Shown here: positions 1 to 9,611 of the stretch, in pieces
How positions within the stretch are numbered: the first letter of the stretch is position 1
Layout of the letters: every line of letters starts with the position of its first letter
NCBI GenBank assembly: GCA_017935645.1
Contig: JAGBHF010000048.1
Span: 1-58,547 of the forward strand
Origin: Bacteroidaceae bacterium
GTDB taxonomy: Bacteria; Bacteroidota; Bacteroidia; Bacteroidales; Barnesiellaceae_A
Direction: 5' to 3'
DNA length: 58,547 nucleotides
Position numbers and translations under genes: made by a program
The notes under the pieces: model-generated
Told to the model about the DNA's origin: nothing
Database searches by the model: none
What the model saw: the letters and a program-made list of their open reading frames with translations, nothing else

Positions 1-1004
1 CCGGTGATTGAGAGCGACTCGATAACGTCGGGGTAGATAGTACCTTGACCCAACCATTTGATGTCTTTGAGTTTCTTGGCCTCTTGGTCGAATACCTCGA
101 TGAAGCCTGCGCCGATAATTTTGCGCTTGCGCTCGGGCTCTACCACACCGGCCAATCGCTCGTAGAAGTATTGCTTGGCATCTACGCCTATCACGTTCAA
201 TCCCATGTCTTTGTAGCTGTCGAGAACACCTTCAAACTCGTTCTTGCGCAACAATCCGTTGTCGACAAAGATACATGTGAGGTTGCTGCCGATAGCACGA
301 TTGAGCAATACGGCTGCTACAGTCGAGTCTACACCGCCCGATAAGCCGAGTACAACCTTATCGTCGCCCAATTGAGCTCTCAATGCTTCAACAGTGTGCT
401 CGATGTATGAAGCTGGAGTCCAGTCTTGCTTGCAACCACAAATGTCGCGTACAAAGTTGGTGAGCAGGATAGTACCGTCTTCGCTGTGATATACCTCGGG
501 GTGGAATTGTACAGCCCATGTCTTTTCGCCTTCAACGCGATATGCTGCCGAGCGCACCTCGTGTGTGCTGGCAATGAGGGTAAAGCCTTGAGGAATCTCG
601 GTGATAGAGTCGCCGTGCGACATCCACACTTGCGAGTTCTCGCGTACACCACGCATGAGCAAGTCGTTCTCATCGTGCCATGCGAGATTGGCGCGGCCAT
701 ACTCGCGTGTTTCGCTACGCTCTACCTTACCCCCCGATGTGTGTGCTATGTATTGAGCACCATAACATACACCCAAGATGGGGTATTTGCCACGAAGTTT
801 CGAGAGGTCTATTTTCAAGGCGTTGGGGTCATTTACCGAGTAGGGGCTACCCGATAAAATTACACCTTTGATGCCCTCCTCGTTGCCAAAGGGAAACTTG
901 TTGTAAGGCAACAATTCGCAATAAGTGTTCAACTCACGCAAGCGGCGTGCAATGAGTTGGGTGTATTGCGAACCAAAGTCGAGAATGATAATTTTTTCTT
1001 GCAT
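1..1004 (-). CDS. guaA: GMP synthase, glutamine-hydrolysing (partial, C-terminus outside window)
   Basis: Converts XMP to GMP using ATP and glutamine, the last step of guanine nucleotide synthesis in the cytosol. The start is the ATG at 1004 ([16 protein letters not shown]). The class-I glutamine amidotransferase domain has nucleophile Cys80 in GVCYGAQ and the partner His168/Glu170 in FHPEVYH. The ATP-pyrophosphatase domain begins near residue 205 with the PP-loop SGGVDS at 222-227. About 334 of the usual ~510 residues are present; the reading frame is still open at base 1, so the dimerisation domain lies outside. The antiporter gene ends 37 bases upstream, so guaA may be the last gene of that run, although a promoter of its own is possible. 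Identification is firm. Confidence 0.97.
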   Translation of the reverse strand, partial: MQEKIIILDFGSQYTQLIARRLRELNTYCELLPYNKFPFGNEEGIKGVILSGSPYSVNDPNALKIDLSKLRGKYPILGVCYGAQYIAHTSGGKVERSETREYGRANLAWHDENDLLMRGVRENSQVWMSHGDSITEIPQGFTLIASTHEVRSAAYRVEGEKTWAVQFHPEVYHSEDGTILLTNFVRDICGCKQDWTPASYIEHTVEALRAQLGDDKVVLGLSGGVDSTVAAVLLNRAIGSNLTCIFVDNGLLRKNEFEGVLDSYKDMGLNVIGVDAKQYFYERLAGVVEPERKRKIIGAGFIEVFDQEAKKLKDIKWLGQGTIYPDVIESLSIT

Positions 1005-1041
1005 CGTTTTTGGATGTTTTTTATGTTGTTTGTAATTTGTA

Positions 1042-3282
1042 TTATTTTATATGTGTTGTGTGGAGTCGTCCGGCGGCTACCTCCTTGATTGTTTTCATGG
1101 TGTTTTGTTCGCAGGCTATCCACAATATGTCGTTGGCCTCTATTTTGATAGTACCATCGGGTTGTAAGAAGGCGTCGGTGCCTCGCTCGATACCCACCAG
1201 CAGGCAGCGGAAGTTGTTGCGCAGGCCGAGGTCGGCTGTTGACTTGCCTACCCATTCCGATTCGGGATTTACTATGACATAAGAGTAGCTTACCTCTTCG
1301 CTCGTTCCGTCGGCTATTTCATCGCCACACTCTACTATCGGTAGGAAACGGGCTATCTGTTCGTCGGTACCTATCACGCGGATGATATCGCCGGGGAAAA
1401 GTCGCACTTCGCTGCCCGGGATATTGATGCGTCGAGTACCACGTATGATGCTTACTATATTCAATCCGTAGTTCTTGCGCAAGTTTGAGTCGGACAAGCG
1501 TACACCTGCCAACTCACTATCCTCGTGGATGGTCATGCGAGCAATGTGCAGGTCGTGAATAAGGTCGATACCCTTTTTGCTACGCTCGCGCAAGTTGAGG
1601 TTATCAAGGAAGCCCTTTTCCAATCGGGTAAACTGTTTTTGTATATCCTTCGAGAAGGTCTTCATCAGGAGCAAGAATATCACTGCACCTATGGTCATGC
1701 CCACATATGAATATACCGTGTGGAGGAAGCCCAATACAAAGGCAAAAGCTATAACATAGCGCAATGTGATGAGCAACATGATAGGTACTTGGTTGCTACG
1801 ACCATCGCTCCACAGTGCTCGCAGTACATCGTTGTTGGTGCGTCGCATGGTGATTGCCCACAAGAACGGAGCCATAGCCAATAGGGTGATAATCGTAGCC
1901 ATCAATTCACCTACCGTGCCGGGTATCCACATTTCGAATAGCGGGAAAAGCCACACCTGCGATGCAACAATAATAGCAATGATAAGGATGCCGAATAGGG
2001 TTATTTTGCCAATATAATTGGTGAGGATTTTCTTCCACACACCCTTGCCGTCTTCAATGATGGTGTTACTTTGAGAATATTCGTCAAGGCGTCGTTTGAT
2101 GCGTTCGGGTAGGTGCTTCTCTACTTTGCTATAGAAGGGGTTGGCCAATTTTATCATATACGGAGTGGTAAAGGTTGTTACCACCGATACGGCAACGACG
2201 ATAGGGTAGAGTGTCGGATTCATTACACCCAACGATATACCCAAGGTGGCTATGATAAACGAGAACTCGCCGATTTGTGATAGGCTGAATCCTGATTGTA
2301 TAGCCGTGCGCAATGGTTGTCCCGAAAGGAGCATACCCAAAGTGGCAAGTACCGACTGACCTATGATAACAATAAGCGATAGGATAATAATAGGTGCCGA
2401 GTATTGCACAAGTGTGTCAACATTAACAAGCATACCCACCGATATGAAGAAGATAGCACCGAACAAATCTTTGATAGGCTGTATGACGCGCTCGATACGT
2501 TCTACCTCATTGGCACTCGATAGGATTGAACCCATAACGAATGCTCCTAAGGCCGAAGAAAATCCTGCATAAGTGGCGATTACCACCATGCCGAAGCATA
2601 GACCCATAGAGACGATAAGCAGGGTTTCGTTGTTCAAGAAGCGACGTACACTGCGCACAAACGTTGGGATGATGTATGTGCCGATGACAAACCAAAGCAC
2701 AAGGAAAAATACCAACTTGGCTACGCTGTTGAGCAGTTCGCCACCTTCGACACTGCCCGAGGATACCGATGACAATATAACCAATAGTACCACCGCCAAG
2801 AGGTCTTGTACAATGAGCACACCAAATACCGTCTGGGTAAACTTCTGCTGTTGCATACCCAAGTCGCCAAAGGCCTTGATGATAATCATCGTAGAGGACA
2901 TCGAGAGCATTGCTCCGAGGAAGATACTGTCGAATACCGTAAAACCTAAGAATTGTCCGGCCATGTAACCTATGGCTATCATACCCAAGGCTATGGTTAG
3001 GGCTGTAGTGAAAGCCGTTGCGCCTACGTTTAAGAGTTTCTTGAAGTTGAACTCCAAACCCAGCGTAAACAGCAACACGATGATACCGATTTGAGCCCAA
3101 ATATCGATGTTCTCAGGGTCGGCAATAGAGGGTAAATAGTGGAAGTTGGGGCCTGCCAAAAAACCGGCAACAATATATCCCAAAACAACCGGTTGGCGTA
3201 GTTTCTTGAACACCAATGTTACGATACCGGCCAATATAAGAATGAGTGCCAGGTCTACTATGAGGGGTTGAAGGCTGTCCAT
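1042..3282 (-). CDS. CPA2-family cation:proton antiporter with two C-terminal RCK_C (TrkA_C) domains
   Basis: A 746-residue inner-membrane protein. The first ~390 residues carry a Na+/H+-exchanger-like fold with many hydrophobic helices (start [19 protein letters not shown]). A second group of membrane helices follows at ~420-545. The tail holds two RCK_C-type domains (~595-660 and ~668-740), the second containing the [10 protein letters not shown] segment. No Rossmann RCK_N domain is visible between membrane part and tail, unlike KefB/KefC, so gating by NAD or glutathione adducts should not be assumed. It probably exchanges K+ or Na+ for protons. It is separated by 6 bases from the MgtC-like gene upstream, so they are almost certainly cotranscribed. 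The family is sure; the ion is not known. Confidence 0.88.
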   Translation of the reverse strand: MDSLQPLIVDLALILILAGIVTLVFKKLRQPVVLGYIVAGFLAGPNFHYLPSIADPENIDIWAQIGIIVLLFTLGLEFNFKKLLNVGATAFTTALTIALGMIAIGYMAGQFLGFTVFDSIFLGAMLSMSSTMIIIKAFGDLGMQQQKFTQTVFGVLIVQDLLAVVLLVILSSVSSGSVEGGELLNSVAKLVFFLVLWFVIGTYIIPTFVRSVRRFLNNETLLIVSMGLCFGMVVIATYAGFSSALGAFVMGSILSSANEVERIERVIQPIKDLFGAIFFISVGMLVNVDTLVQYSAPIIILSLIVIIGQSVLATLGMLLSGQPLRTAIQSGFSLSQIGEFSFIIATLGISLGVMNPTLYPIVVAVSVVTTFTTPYMIKLANPFYSKVEKHLPERIKRRLDEYSQSNTIIEDGKGVWKKILTNYIGKITLFGILIIAIIVASQVWLFPLFEMWIPGTVGELMATIITLLAMAPFLWAITMRRTNNDVLRALWSDGRSNQVPIMLLITLRYVIAFAFVLGFLHTVYSYVGMTIGAVIFLLLMKTFSKDIQKQFTRLEKGFLDNLNLRERSKKGIDLIHDLHIARMTIHEDSELAGVRLSDSNLRKNYGLNIVSIIRGTRRINIPGSEVRLFPGDIIRVIGTDEQIARFLPIVECGDEIADGTSEEVSYSYVIVNPESEWVGKSTADLGLRNNFRCLLVGIERGTDAFLQPDGTIKIEANDILWIACEQNTMKTIKEVAAGRLHTTHIK

Positions 3283-3288
3283 TTGCTT

Positions 3289-4011
3289 TTATATTTCGTT
3301 CTGTAATGATATGTTGTTGGTAGTGTGCAGTTTTTGCATGTCGTCGAACAGGCGTAGTATGTCGGCGTTTTCGCGCATTTGTACTACAAATTTGATACTT
3401 GACAACGGCTTGCTATAATCGACATCAATATACCATTCGTGCATTTTTACGGCATGTTGTTCAAATACAAGGCGATAACATTCAATCGAATCGATGATGA
3501 GTGGCAGCTCAATGGCAATTATGTGGCTTTCCCACTCAAAGTTCATCTTGTTTTCGATATTGTTTATGACTATCAGTGTAATGAGGATAAATATCATGGC
3601 AATAAAAGCAATGGCATATAAGCCTATGCCCACTGCCAGACCGATACCTGCCGATACCCATATACCTGCAGCTGTAGTAAGTCCTCTCACCGAAGCCTTG
3701 GTCTGGATAATAGCACCTGCACCCAAAAAACCAATACCACTTATCACCTGTGCAGCAATACGGGCAGGGTCGCCTCCGTTGGCAAGGTGGCTGAAGAGTT
3801 GTGGTATGGCACACGATACCAACATGGCAAGTGTTGCACCCATAGATATGAGTGCAAAGGTTCGTGAGCCGGCTATTTGACCTTTGCGTTTGCGCTCAAA
3901 TCCTATTGCACCTCCAAACAATGCACTCACAGCCAACTTGCATGTAGCACTGCCTATGGTTACATCGGTAGTGGTCATGAATGCGTTGAGTTGTTCTATA
4001 AAGGATAGCAT
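3289..4011 (-). CDS. MgtC/SapB family inner-membrane protein
   Basis: The 240-residue protein starts at the ATG at 4011 (MLSFIEQLNAFMT). A longer reading frame to 4122 would run into the end of the DUF4293 gene and adds a basic, non-conserved stretch, so it was rejected. The MgtC core shows the family segment GGAIGFERKRKGQIAGSRTF followed by several hydrophobic helices up to ~residue 150. A cytosolic tail of about 90 residues follows. MgtC proteins in pathogens act in Mg2+ limitation and F1Fo ATPase control, but most environmental members have no proven role. The gene is tightly linked to the antiporter downstream, suggesting a shared role in ion homeostasis (inference). Confidence 0.88.
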   Translation of the reverse strand: MLSFIEQLNAFMTTTDVTIGSATCKLAVSALFGGAIGFERKRKGQIAGSRTFALISMGATLAMLVSCAIPQLFSHLANGGDPARIAAQVISGIGFLGAGAIIQTKASVRGLTTAAGIWVSAGIGLAVGIGLYAIAFIAMIFILITLIVINNIENKMNFEWESHIIAIELPLIIDSIECYRLVFEQHAVKMHEWYIDVDYSKPLSSIKFVVQMRENADILRLFDDMQKLHTTNNISLQNEI

Positions 4012-4043
4012 AAAAATGGTATTGCGTTTATAAGGGGGTGATA

Positions 4044-4538
4044 TTATCGGTTGCGTGTCCACATACGCTCGCTGTCGCGCACCATTTGCTCGTCTTTGTT
4101 TATAGCGCTTAAGGCAAGCCAATTGGTTATAAGCGAGCAGATGGGGAAGATTATGAAAGTAGTGGTCTTGAATGTTGTTGCCTCCAAGAAGGTGTAGTTG
4201 CTGTACAACAATGTTCCTATTATAGCGAAGAGTATAATGTATAAGAGAATGTTAATCTTGCACACCAACATCTGTCTCTTGCGGTTCTTAAAGAGGAATA
4301 TGGCAATAATACTCATTAATACAATCAGAGCCGAAATGGTGGCGATGATGTAGTCTTGCGATGAAACTATAAATACTTCATCGGTGACAATCTCGGCCGG
4401 AGCCGTAAGCTCGATACCCAAGCTGTTCATTTGATAGGTGCCGGCAGGGGTAGTAAGACTCATAAAAGGATTGAATGCAAATATCGCCATGAAGATAATG
4501 GCGCAGAGCAAGTAAATCGATTGTATACGTTGTATCAT
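4044..4538 (-). CDS. DUF4293 family membrane protein
   Basis: A 164-residue protein with four hydrophobic segments (about 5-25, 58-82, 92-110 and 122-145), opening MIQRIQSIYLLCAIIFMAI. This opening with the QRIQS(I/V)YLL pattern is the hallmark of DUF4293, a family found almost only in Bacteroidota; no function is established. It lies 21 bases downstream of the pseudouridine synthase gene and 32 bases upstream of the MgtC-like gene, in the same transcription unit. The rest of the protein is basic near the C-terminus (SERMWTRNR). Confidence 0.85.
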   Translation of the reverse strand: MIQRIQSIYLLCAIIFMAIFAFNPFMSLTTPAGTYQMNSLGIELTAPAEIVTDEVFIVSSQDYIIATISALIVLMSIIAIFLFKNRKRQMLVCKINILLYIILFAIIGTLLYSNYTFLEATTFKTTTFIIFPICSLITNWLALSAINKDEQMVRDSERMWTRNR

Positions 4539-4559
4539 GATGTGATAATATTAATTCTT

Positions 4560-5468
4560 TTATTGAACGATATATTCAAATTTCTCGGGTATGTTCGACT
4601 CAAAATGGAGCATTTGTCCTGTGATGGGATGCTTAAATCGGAGCGATGCCGCGTGTAGTGCCACACGACCTATGGGGTTGCAGTTCGAGCCATATTTGCG
4701 GTCGCCGATAATGGGGTGACCCAAGTCGTGCATGTGTACACGTATTTGGTTTTTACGACCGGTCTCAAGCTGTACCTCTACGAGCGAGAATCGACCGTTG
4801 CTTTTTAGGGTCTTATAGCCGGTAATGGCGAGTTGTCCCTCTTCGGGGTTCTGTGTCGAATATACTTGGAGGGCAGCATTCTCTTTCAGGTACGATTTTA
4901 CTTCACCGGCCTCGGGGTCGAGCGAGCCTTCGACTACAGCCATGTATTTGCGTTCGATAACAGCATCATTCCAGTTGCGTTGCAACAGCTCTTGAATGCG
5001 TTGTCTCTTGGCAAAAATCATTACACCCGATGTGTCGCGGTCGAGTCGGTGTACAATGAAGATGTGACCTTCGGGGTCGTTGGTCTTTACATAATCGCTT
5101 ATAATGCGATAGGCTGTTTCGGTCTTTTCGTTCTTCGTAGCCATCGAAAGCAGGCCGTATCCTTTGTCGATAACAATGAGATACTCGTCCTCAAAGATGA
5201 TGCGCAAACGACGGTGACGGAAAATCTTGTAGCCTTTGGAAAAGTTGATAGTGATGCGGTCGCCACGATGCAACGGTGTGTTGAATTGTGTGGTGGGCAT
5301 ATCGTTTACAGCAACTTGTCGGTGTGAAAGGTATGACTTAACCGTAGTGCGCGACTTGTCCTTCAGGGTTGCTATAAGAAAGTCAAGCAGTTGACAGTCG
5401 CTATCGACATGATAAGTAAATTCTTTGGACTGACGTTGCTGTGAATTATGCTTTTGAGGTTGTTTCAT
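4560..5468 (-). CDS. RluA-family 23S rRNA/tRNA pseudouridine synthase
   Basis: A 302-residue cytosolic enzyme that isomerises uridine to pseudouridine in structured RNA. An S4 RNA-binding domain covers about residues 25-75 and the synthase domain follows. The signature HRLDRDTSG lies at 140-148, with catalytic Asp143. The segment ETGRKNQIRVHMHDLGHPIIGD is the conserved C-terminal RluA motif. Which uridine it modifies cannot be read from the sequence (RluC/RluD-like by architecture). It is the first gene of the leftward operon; a good -33/-7 promoter lies just upstream at 5494-5524. Confidence 0.93.
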   Translation of the reverse strand: MKQPQKHNSQQRQSKEFTYHVDSDCQLLDFLIATLKDKSRTTVKSYLSHRQVAVNDMPTTQFNTPLHRGDRITINFSKGYKIFRHRRLRIIFEDEYLIVIDKGYGLLSMATKNEKTETAYRIISDYVKTNDPEGHIFIVHRLDRDTSGVMIFAKRQRIQELLQRNWNDAVIERKYMAVVEGSLDPEAGEVKSYLKENAALQVYSTQNPEEGQLAITGYKTLKSNGRFSLVEVQLETGRKNQIRVHMHDLGHPIIGDRKYGSNCNPIGRVALHAASLRFKHPITGQMLHFESNIPEKFEYIVQ

Positions 5469-5493
5469 ATAAGATATTTATATTTATAATCTG

Positions 5494-5524
5494 CAAAGAT
5501 ACATTTTTAACACTCAATCTGCAA
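5494..5524 (-). promoter_or_regulatory. Bacteroidota-type promoter of the rluA-DUF4293-mgtC-antiporter run
   Basis: Reading the minus strand, -7 box TATCTTTG is at 5501-5494 and -33 TTG at 5524-5522, with a 20-base spacer. The expected start of transcription is near 5487, giving a leader of about 19 bases. Both elements match the known Bacteroides sigma-ABfr consensus (TTG / TAnnTTTG). Confidence 0.75.
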
Positions 5525-5637
5525 GATGATAACCGAAAAAGATTGCTGATACAAGCCTCTTCGGAGTCATTTGTGTTAAAAACAGGCTTTACTGTAATAT
5601 TTTTGTGTTTTTATTAGTTTATGCAGATATAAAAAAT

Positions 5638-5645
5638 TATCTTTG
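5638..5645 (+). promoter_or_regulatory. -7 box of the hydrogenase operon promoter
   Basis: TATCTTTG fits TAnnTTTG exactly. It places the transcript start near 5651 and gives a leader of about 27 bases before the ATG at 5678. No clear -33 TTG is seen 19-21 bases upstream (the nearest is at 5603-5605), so an activator may be needed (inference). Confidence 0.6.
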
Positions 5646-5677
5646 CACTTTGAAAGAGAATAACCTTATCTTAAGTT

Positions 5678-7117
5678 ATGGCTATTAAAAACAACGTGAT
5701 GATTGTCAGACATAAGTTGCTGACCAATCTTATTAAATTATGGAATTCGGGCGAATTGGTAGAGAAGATTGACCGTTTGCCTATTGAGTTGAGTCCCCGC
5801 AATGCACAAGTTCGCGGTCGTTGCTGTATTCACAAGGAGCGTGCAGTGTGGAAGTACAAATCACTCCCTCTCTTGGGTTATGATATGACCGATGAGCAGG
5901 ACGAGCTTACTCCGCTTAGCGACTATGCTCGCCGAGCCTTGGAGCGCGATAAAATCAAAGATAATATCATGTGCGTTATCGACGAGGCTTGTTCGTCTTG
6001 TGTTCGCACCAATTATGATATTACCAACTTGTGTCGTGGTTGTGTAGCTCGTGCTTGTTCGCATGCTTGTCCTAAGAATGCTATCGAGTTTGACCCCTAT
6101 ACAAGTCAAGGTCGTATCAATCACAACGATTGTATCAGTTGCGGTAAGTGTTTCGAGGCTTGTCCCTACCACGCTATTGTTTACATCCCTGTTCCTTGCG
6201 AGGAGGCTTGCCCCGTAGGTGCTATTACTAAAGACGAATATGGTGTAGAGCACATCGATGAGACCAAGTGTATCTATTGCGGTAAATGTCTCAATAGCTG
6301 TCCTTTCGGTGCTATCTTCGAGATTTCACAAGTATTCGATATCTTGCAAAGCATACGCCGTGGTGAGAAGGTAGTTGCTATGGTTGCTCCTGCAATTCTC
6401 GCTCAATATAACTTGCCCGCCGAGCAAGTATATAGCGCTATCAAGGCTATCGGTTTTACCGATGTTATCGAGGTGGCTCAAGGTGCCGAGGTAACTACTC
6501 GTTTGGAGAGTGCCGAGTTGAAAGAGCGTCTTGAAGAGGGTGCTCCTTTCATGACAACTTCTTGCTGTCCTGCCTACATCGAGATGGCCGAGAAGCATGC
6601 TCCCGACTTGAAGAAATATATCTCAAGCACACGCTCACCCATGTATTACACAGCTCAAATTGCTCGTGAGAAATATCCCGATGCCAAACTCGTATTCGTA
6701 GGTCCTTGTATCGCTAAGCGCAAAGAGGCTCGTCGCGACGACTTGGTAAGCTATGTAATGACATATGAGGAGTTGCATTCGGTATTGGACGGTATGGGTA
6801 TTGATATTGCCGAACAAGCTGCATTCAACATCCCCGTTTCATCAAGCAAGTTCGCTCATGGTTTCGCTCAAATCAATGGTGTAACACAAGCCGTATTGAA
6901 CGAAATCAATGGTGAGTTTACATTCTCGGCTACATTGGTAGCTAACCTTACAAAGAAGAATGTTGCTCTCTTGCGTGCTTATGGTAAGTCTGGTAAAGCA
7001 CCTGTTCAATTTATTGAGGTAATGGCATGCGAAGGTGGTTGTATCTCAGGTCCCGCTAATCATGAGGTTTACGACAAGGCGCGCCAAACTTACAATAAAG
7101 AGTTGCAAAAACGATAA
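5678..7117 (+). CDS. Monomeric [FeFe] hydrogenase, group-B-like, with ferredoxin-type clusters
   Basis: A 479-residue soluble enzyme that interconverts protons and H2. A cysteine-rich N-terminal part carries CRGCVARACSHACP (C119-C131) and two [4Fe-4S] motifs (C152/155/158/162 and C198/201/204/208), which would feed electrons from ferredoxin. The H-cluster domain has L1 TSCCP at 294-298 (C296 likely proton relay, C297 ligand), L2 GPCIAK with C344, and L3 MACEGGC with C451 and C455. The L2 form GPCIAK rather than MPCxxK and the single-chain layout point to the poorly studied group B, common in anaerobic gut Bacteroidales. No NADH-binding partner subunits are nearby. It heads the hyd operon, 12 bases before hydE. 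Activity and direction (evolving H2 in fermentation, or sensing) are inference. Confidence 0.92.
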   Translation: MAIKNNVMIVRHKLLTNLIKLWNSGELVEKIDRLPIELSPRNAQVRGRCCIHKERAVWKYKSLPLLGYDMTDEQDELTPLSDYARRALERDKIKDNIMCVIDEACSSCVRTNYDITNLCRGCVARACSHACPKNAIEFDPYTSQGRINHNDCISCGKCFEACPYHAIVYIPVPCEEACPVGAITKDEYGVEHIDETKCIYCGKCLNSCPFGAIFEISQVFDILQSIRRGEKVVAMVAPAILAQYNLPAEQVYSAIKAIGFTDVIEVAQGAEVTTRLESAELKERLEEGAPFMTTSCCPAYIEMAEKHAPDLKKYISSTRSPMYYTAQIAREKYPDAKLVFVGPCIAKRKEARRDDLVSYVMTYEELHSVLDGMGIDIAEQAAFNIPVSSSKFAHGFAQINGVTQAVLNEINGEFTFSATLVANLTKKNVALLRAYGKSGKAPVQFIEVMACEGGCISGPANHEVYDKARQTYNKELQKR

Positions 7118-7129
7118 TAGCATCTGAAG

Positions 7130-8179
7130 ATGGATGCATTGGTCGATCGCTTGGTTTGTGAGCATCGTCTCGATGCTGCTCAACTTGGCTCTCTCTTAGA
7201 GTCATGCGATGACCGTGCGTTTAATATACTCCGAAAACATGCTGCCGAAGTGGCCCAACGCCACTTCGGCAGGCGTGTATATATACGAGGCCTGATTGAG
7301 GTGAGCAACTACTGTCGCAACAACTGTCTGTATTGTGGCATCCGACGCGACAATCGTGCTGTTGAACGTTATCGACTCACTGATGAGCAGATATTGTCGG
7401 CATGCGAGGCCGGTTATCAGCTCGGTTTTCGTACCTTTGTTATGCAGGGCGGTGAGGATGGTGCCTTTGCCGACAAAAGGCTTGTGCCTCTTATCTCAAC
7501 TATTCACTCTCGTTATCCCGATTGTGCCATTACTCTCTCGCTGGGCGAACGCTCGGAGGAGTCTTACAAGGCACTCTATGAGGCCGGTGCGCGACGCTAT
7601 CTGTTGCGACACGAAAGTGCCTCTCCACAACTCTATGCTTCGCTACATCCTTCGGATATGTCGTGGAGTAATAGAATTGAATGTATCAAGACACTCAAGC
7701 ACATAGGTTATCAGACCGGTATGGGTATGATGGTGGGCGCTCCCGGCCAAACACTCGACCATCTGGTACAAGACCTTATGCTACTGCAACAAATACGCCC
7801 GCAAATGGTGGGTATAGGTCCTTTTATACCTCACTCGGCCACGCCTTTGGGACATTATAAGGCCGGCTCGGTGCAAACAACCTTGTTGCTTATTTCCATT
7901 ATCCGATTGTTATTACCCAATGCGCTTATACCATCAACAACGGCGTTAGCAACACTATCGCCCATGGCGCAGATAGAGGGTATAGCGGCAGGTGCAAATG
8001 TCATCATGCCCAATCTTTCGCCCACCGATGTGCGGCGCAACTATGAAATATATGAAGGGAAGGCCGCGTTTGGTACTGAGGCTGCCGAAGGTCTCAAGAT
8101 GCTGAGCGACCGACTCGCTACTATAAATTATGAAATCAGTTACGATATAGGTAACTATAATGAGGAGGTTAAGATATGA
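7130..8179 (+). CDS. hydE: [FeFe]-hydrogenase maturase HydE (radical SAM)
   Basis: A 349-residue radical-SAM enzyme that acts on the organometallic synthon made by HydG during assembly of the 2Fe subcluster. The cluster motif CRNNCLYCG gives C62-x3-C66-x2-C69. The segment MQGGEDG and the SLGERSEE strand are typical of the HydE/BioB-like barrel. Length matches the family (~350). It follows the hydrogenase gene by 12 bases and overlaps hydG by four bases (ATGA at 8176-8179), so translation is probably coupled. Confidence 0.95.
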   Translation: MDALVDRLVCEHRLDAAQLGSLLESCDDRAFNILRKHAAEVAQRHFGRRVYIRGLIEVSNYCRNNCLYCGIRRDNRAVERYRLTDEQILSACEAGYQLGFRTFVMQGGEDGAFADKRLVPLISTIHSRYPDCAITLSLGERSEESYKALYEAGARRYLLRHESASPQLYASLHPSDMSWSNRIECIKTLKHIGYQTGMGMMVGAPGQTLDHLVQDLMLLQQIRPQMVGIGPFIPHSATPLGHYKAGSVQTTLLLISIIRLLLPNALIPSTTALATLSPMAQIEGIAAGANVIMPNLSPTDVRRNYEIYEGKAAFGTEAAEGLKMLSDRLATINYEISYDIGNYNEEVKI

Positions 8180-9600
8180 TAAAGTATCAAGTAAATTCAC
8201 CTCGTGCCGATGAGTTTATCCACGATGGTGAGATAATGGCTACATTGGAATATGCCAAAGAACATCGCAATGATAAAGCGATGGTAGATGAAATATTGAC
8301 TCGTGCTGCCGAGCGCAAGGGCTTGTCGCACCGCGATGCTGCTGTATTGTTGGAGAGCGACGACCCCGAAATCGTCGAGCGTATATTCAAGCTTGCACGT
8401 GAGATTAAGAATCACATTTATGGCAACCGCATTGTGATGTTTGCTCCGTTGTATTTGTCAAACTATTGCATAAATGGTTGTGTATATTGCCCTTATCACG
8501 CTAAGAACAAGACTATTCCTCGTCGTAAACTTACACAGGAGGAGATACGTCGCGAGGTTATTGCCTTGCAGGATATGGGTCACAAGCGATTGGCTCTTGA
8601 GACAGGTGAGCATCCTACCAAGAATCCTATCGAATATGTGTTGGAATCGATTGATACCATCTACTCAATACATCACAAAAATGGCGCAATACGCCGTGTG
8701 AATGTTAATATTGCCGCCACAACAGTCGAGCACTATCGCATGTTGCGCGATGCCGGTATAGGTACATATATATTGTTTGAGGAGACCTACCACCGCAAAA
8801 CTTACGAAGCACTGCACCCCACCGGACCTAAGAGCGACTGGGCTTACCATACCGAGGCTATGGATCGTGCCATGCAAGGCGGTATCGACGATGTAGGTAT
8901 CGGTGCTCTCTTCGGTTTGTGTAACTATCGCTATGACTTTGTAGGCTTGCTCATGCATGCCGAGCACTTGGAGGCAGCTTATGGAGTAGGTCCTCACACC
9001 ATCAGTGTGCCTCGCATACGACCGGCTGATGATATCGACCCCGCCGACTTCCCCGATGCTGTTACCGATGAGGTATTCCGTCGCATTGTGGCGGTATTGC
9101 GTATTGCAGTGCCCTATACCGGTATGATAGTATCTACACGCGAGTCGCAACGCTCTCGCGAGTTGGTATTGGATGTGGGCGTATCACAATTGAGTGGTGG
9201 CTCACGTACATCGGTAGGTGGATATGCCGAGGGTATTGAGGATGCCGAGGACTCGGCTCAATTTGATATATCGGATAATCGCACGCTTGATGAGATAGTG
9301 GCTTGGTTGCTCGAATTGGGCTATATCCCCAGCTTCTGTACAGCATGTTATCGCGAGGGTCGCACCGGCGACCGTTTCATGTCGTTGGCCAAACGTGGTC
9401 TGATAGGTAACTGTTGTGCCCCCAATGCGCTCTTTACCCTTCGTGAGTATCTCGATGACTATGCTTCGCCTCGTACTCGCGAATTGGCAGTGAAGATGAT
9501 TGAGAGCCAAATACCTCTTATCCCATCGGATAAGGTACGTAATATTACTATCGAAAACTTGAAGAAGATTGCCGAAGGCAAGCGTGACTTCCGTTTCTAA
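8176..9600 (+). CDS. hydG: [FeFe]-hydrogenase maturase HydG (tyrosine lyase, radical SAM)
   Basis: A 474-residue enzyme that cleaves tyrosine to supply the CO and CN ligands of the H-cluster. The radical-SAM motif CINGCVYC gives C98/C102/C105. The C-terminal auxiliary-cluster motif is CTACYREGRTGDR with C388 and C391, followed by GNCC (C413/414); this spacing matches characterised HydG proteins. The start overlaps hydE by four bases. Ahead of it is GAGGAGG at 8162-8168, a strong Shine-Dalgarno sequence, which is unusual in this phylum. It ends 11 bases before hydF. Confidence 0.96.
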   Translation: MIKYQVNSPRADEFIHDGEIMATLEYAKEHRNDKAMVDEILTRAAERKGLSHRDAAVLLESDDPEIVERIFKLAREIKNHIYGNRIVMFAPLYLSNYCINGCVYCPYHAKNKTIPRRKLTQEEIRREVIALQDMGHKRLALETGEHPTKNPIEYVLESIDTIYSIHHKNGAIRRVNVNIAATTVEHYRMLRDAGIGTYILFEETYHRKTYEALHPTGPKSDWAYHTEAMDRAMQGGIDDVGIGALFGLCNYRYDFVGLLMHAEHLEAAYGVGPHTISVPRIRPADDIDPADFPDAVTDEVFRRIVAVLRIAVPYTGMIVSTRESQRSRELVLDVGVSQLSGGSRTSVGGYAEGIEDAEDSAQFDISDNRTLDEIVAWLLELGYIPSFCTACYREGRTGDRFMSLAKRGLIGNCCAPNALFTLREYLDDYASPRTRELAVKMIESQIPLIPSDKVRNITIENLKKIAEGKRDFRF

Positions 9601-9611
9601 CACCTACAGCT

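Noticed and set aside
4012..4122. Extension of the MgtC-like protein to 4122
   Set aside because: It overlaps the DUF4293 gene and adds a basic unconserved stretch.
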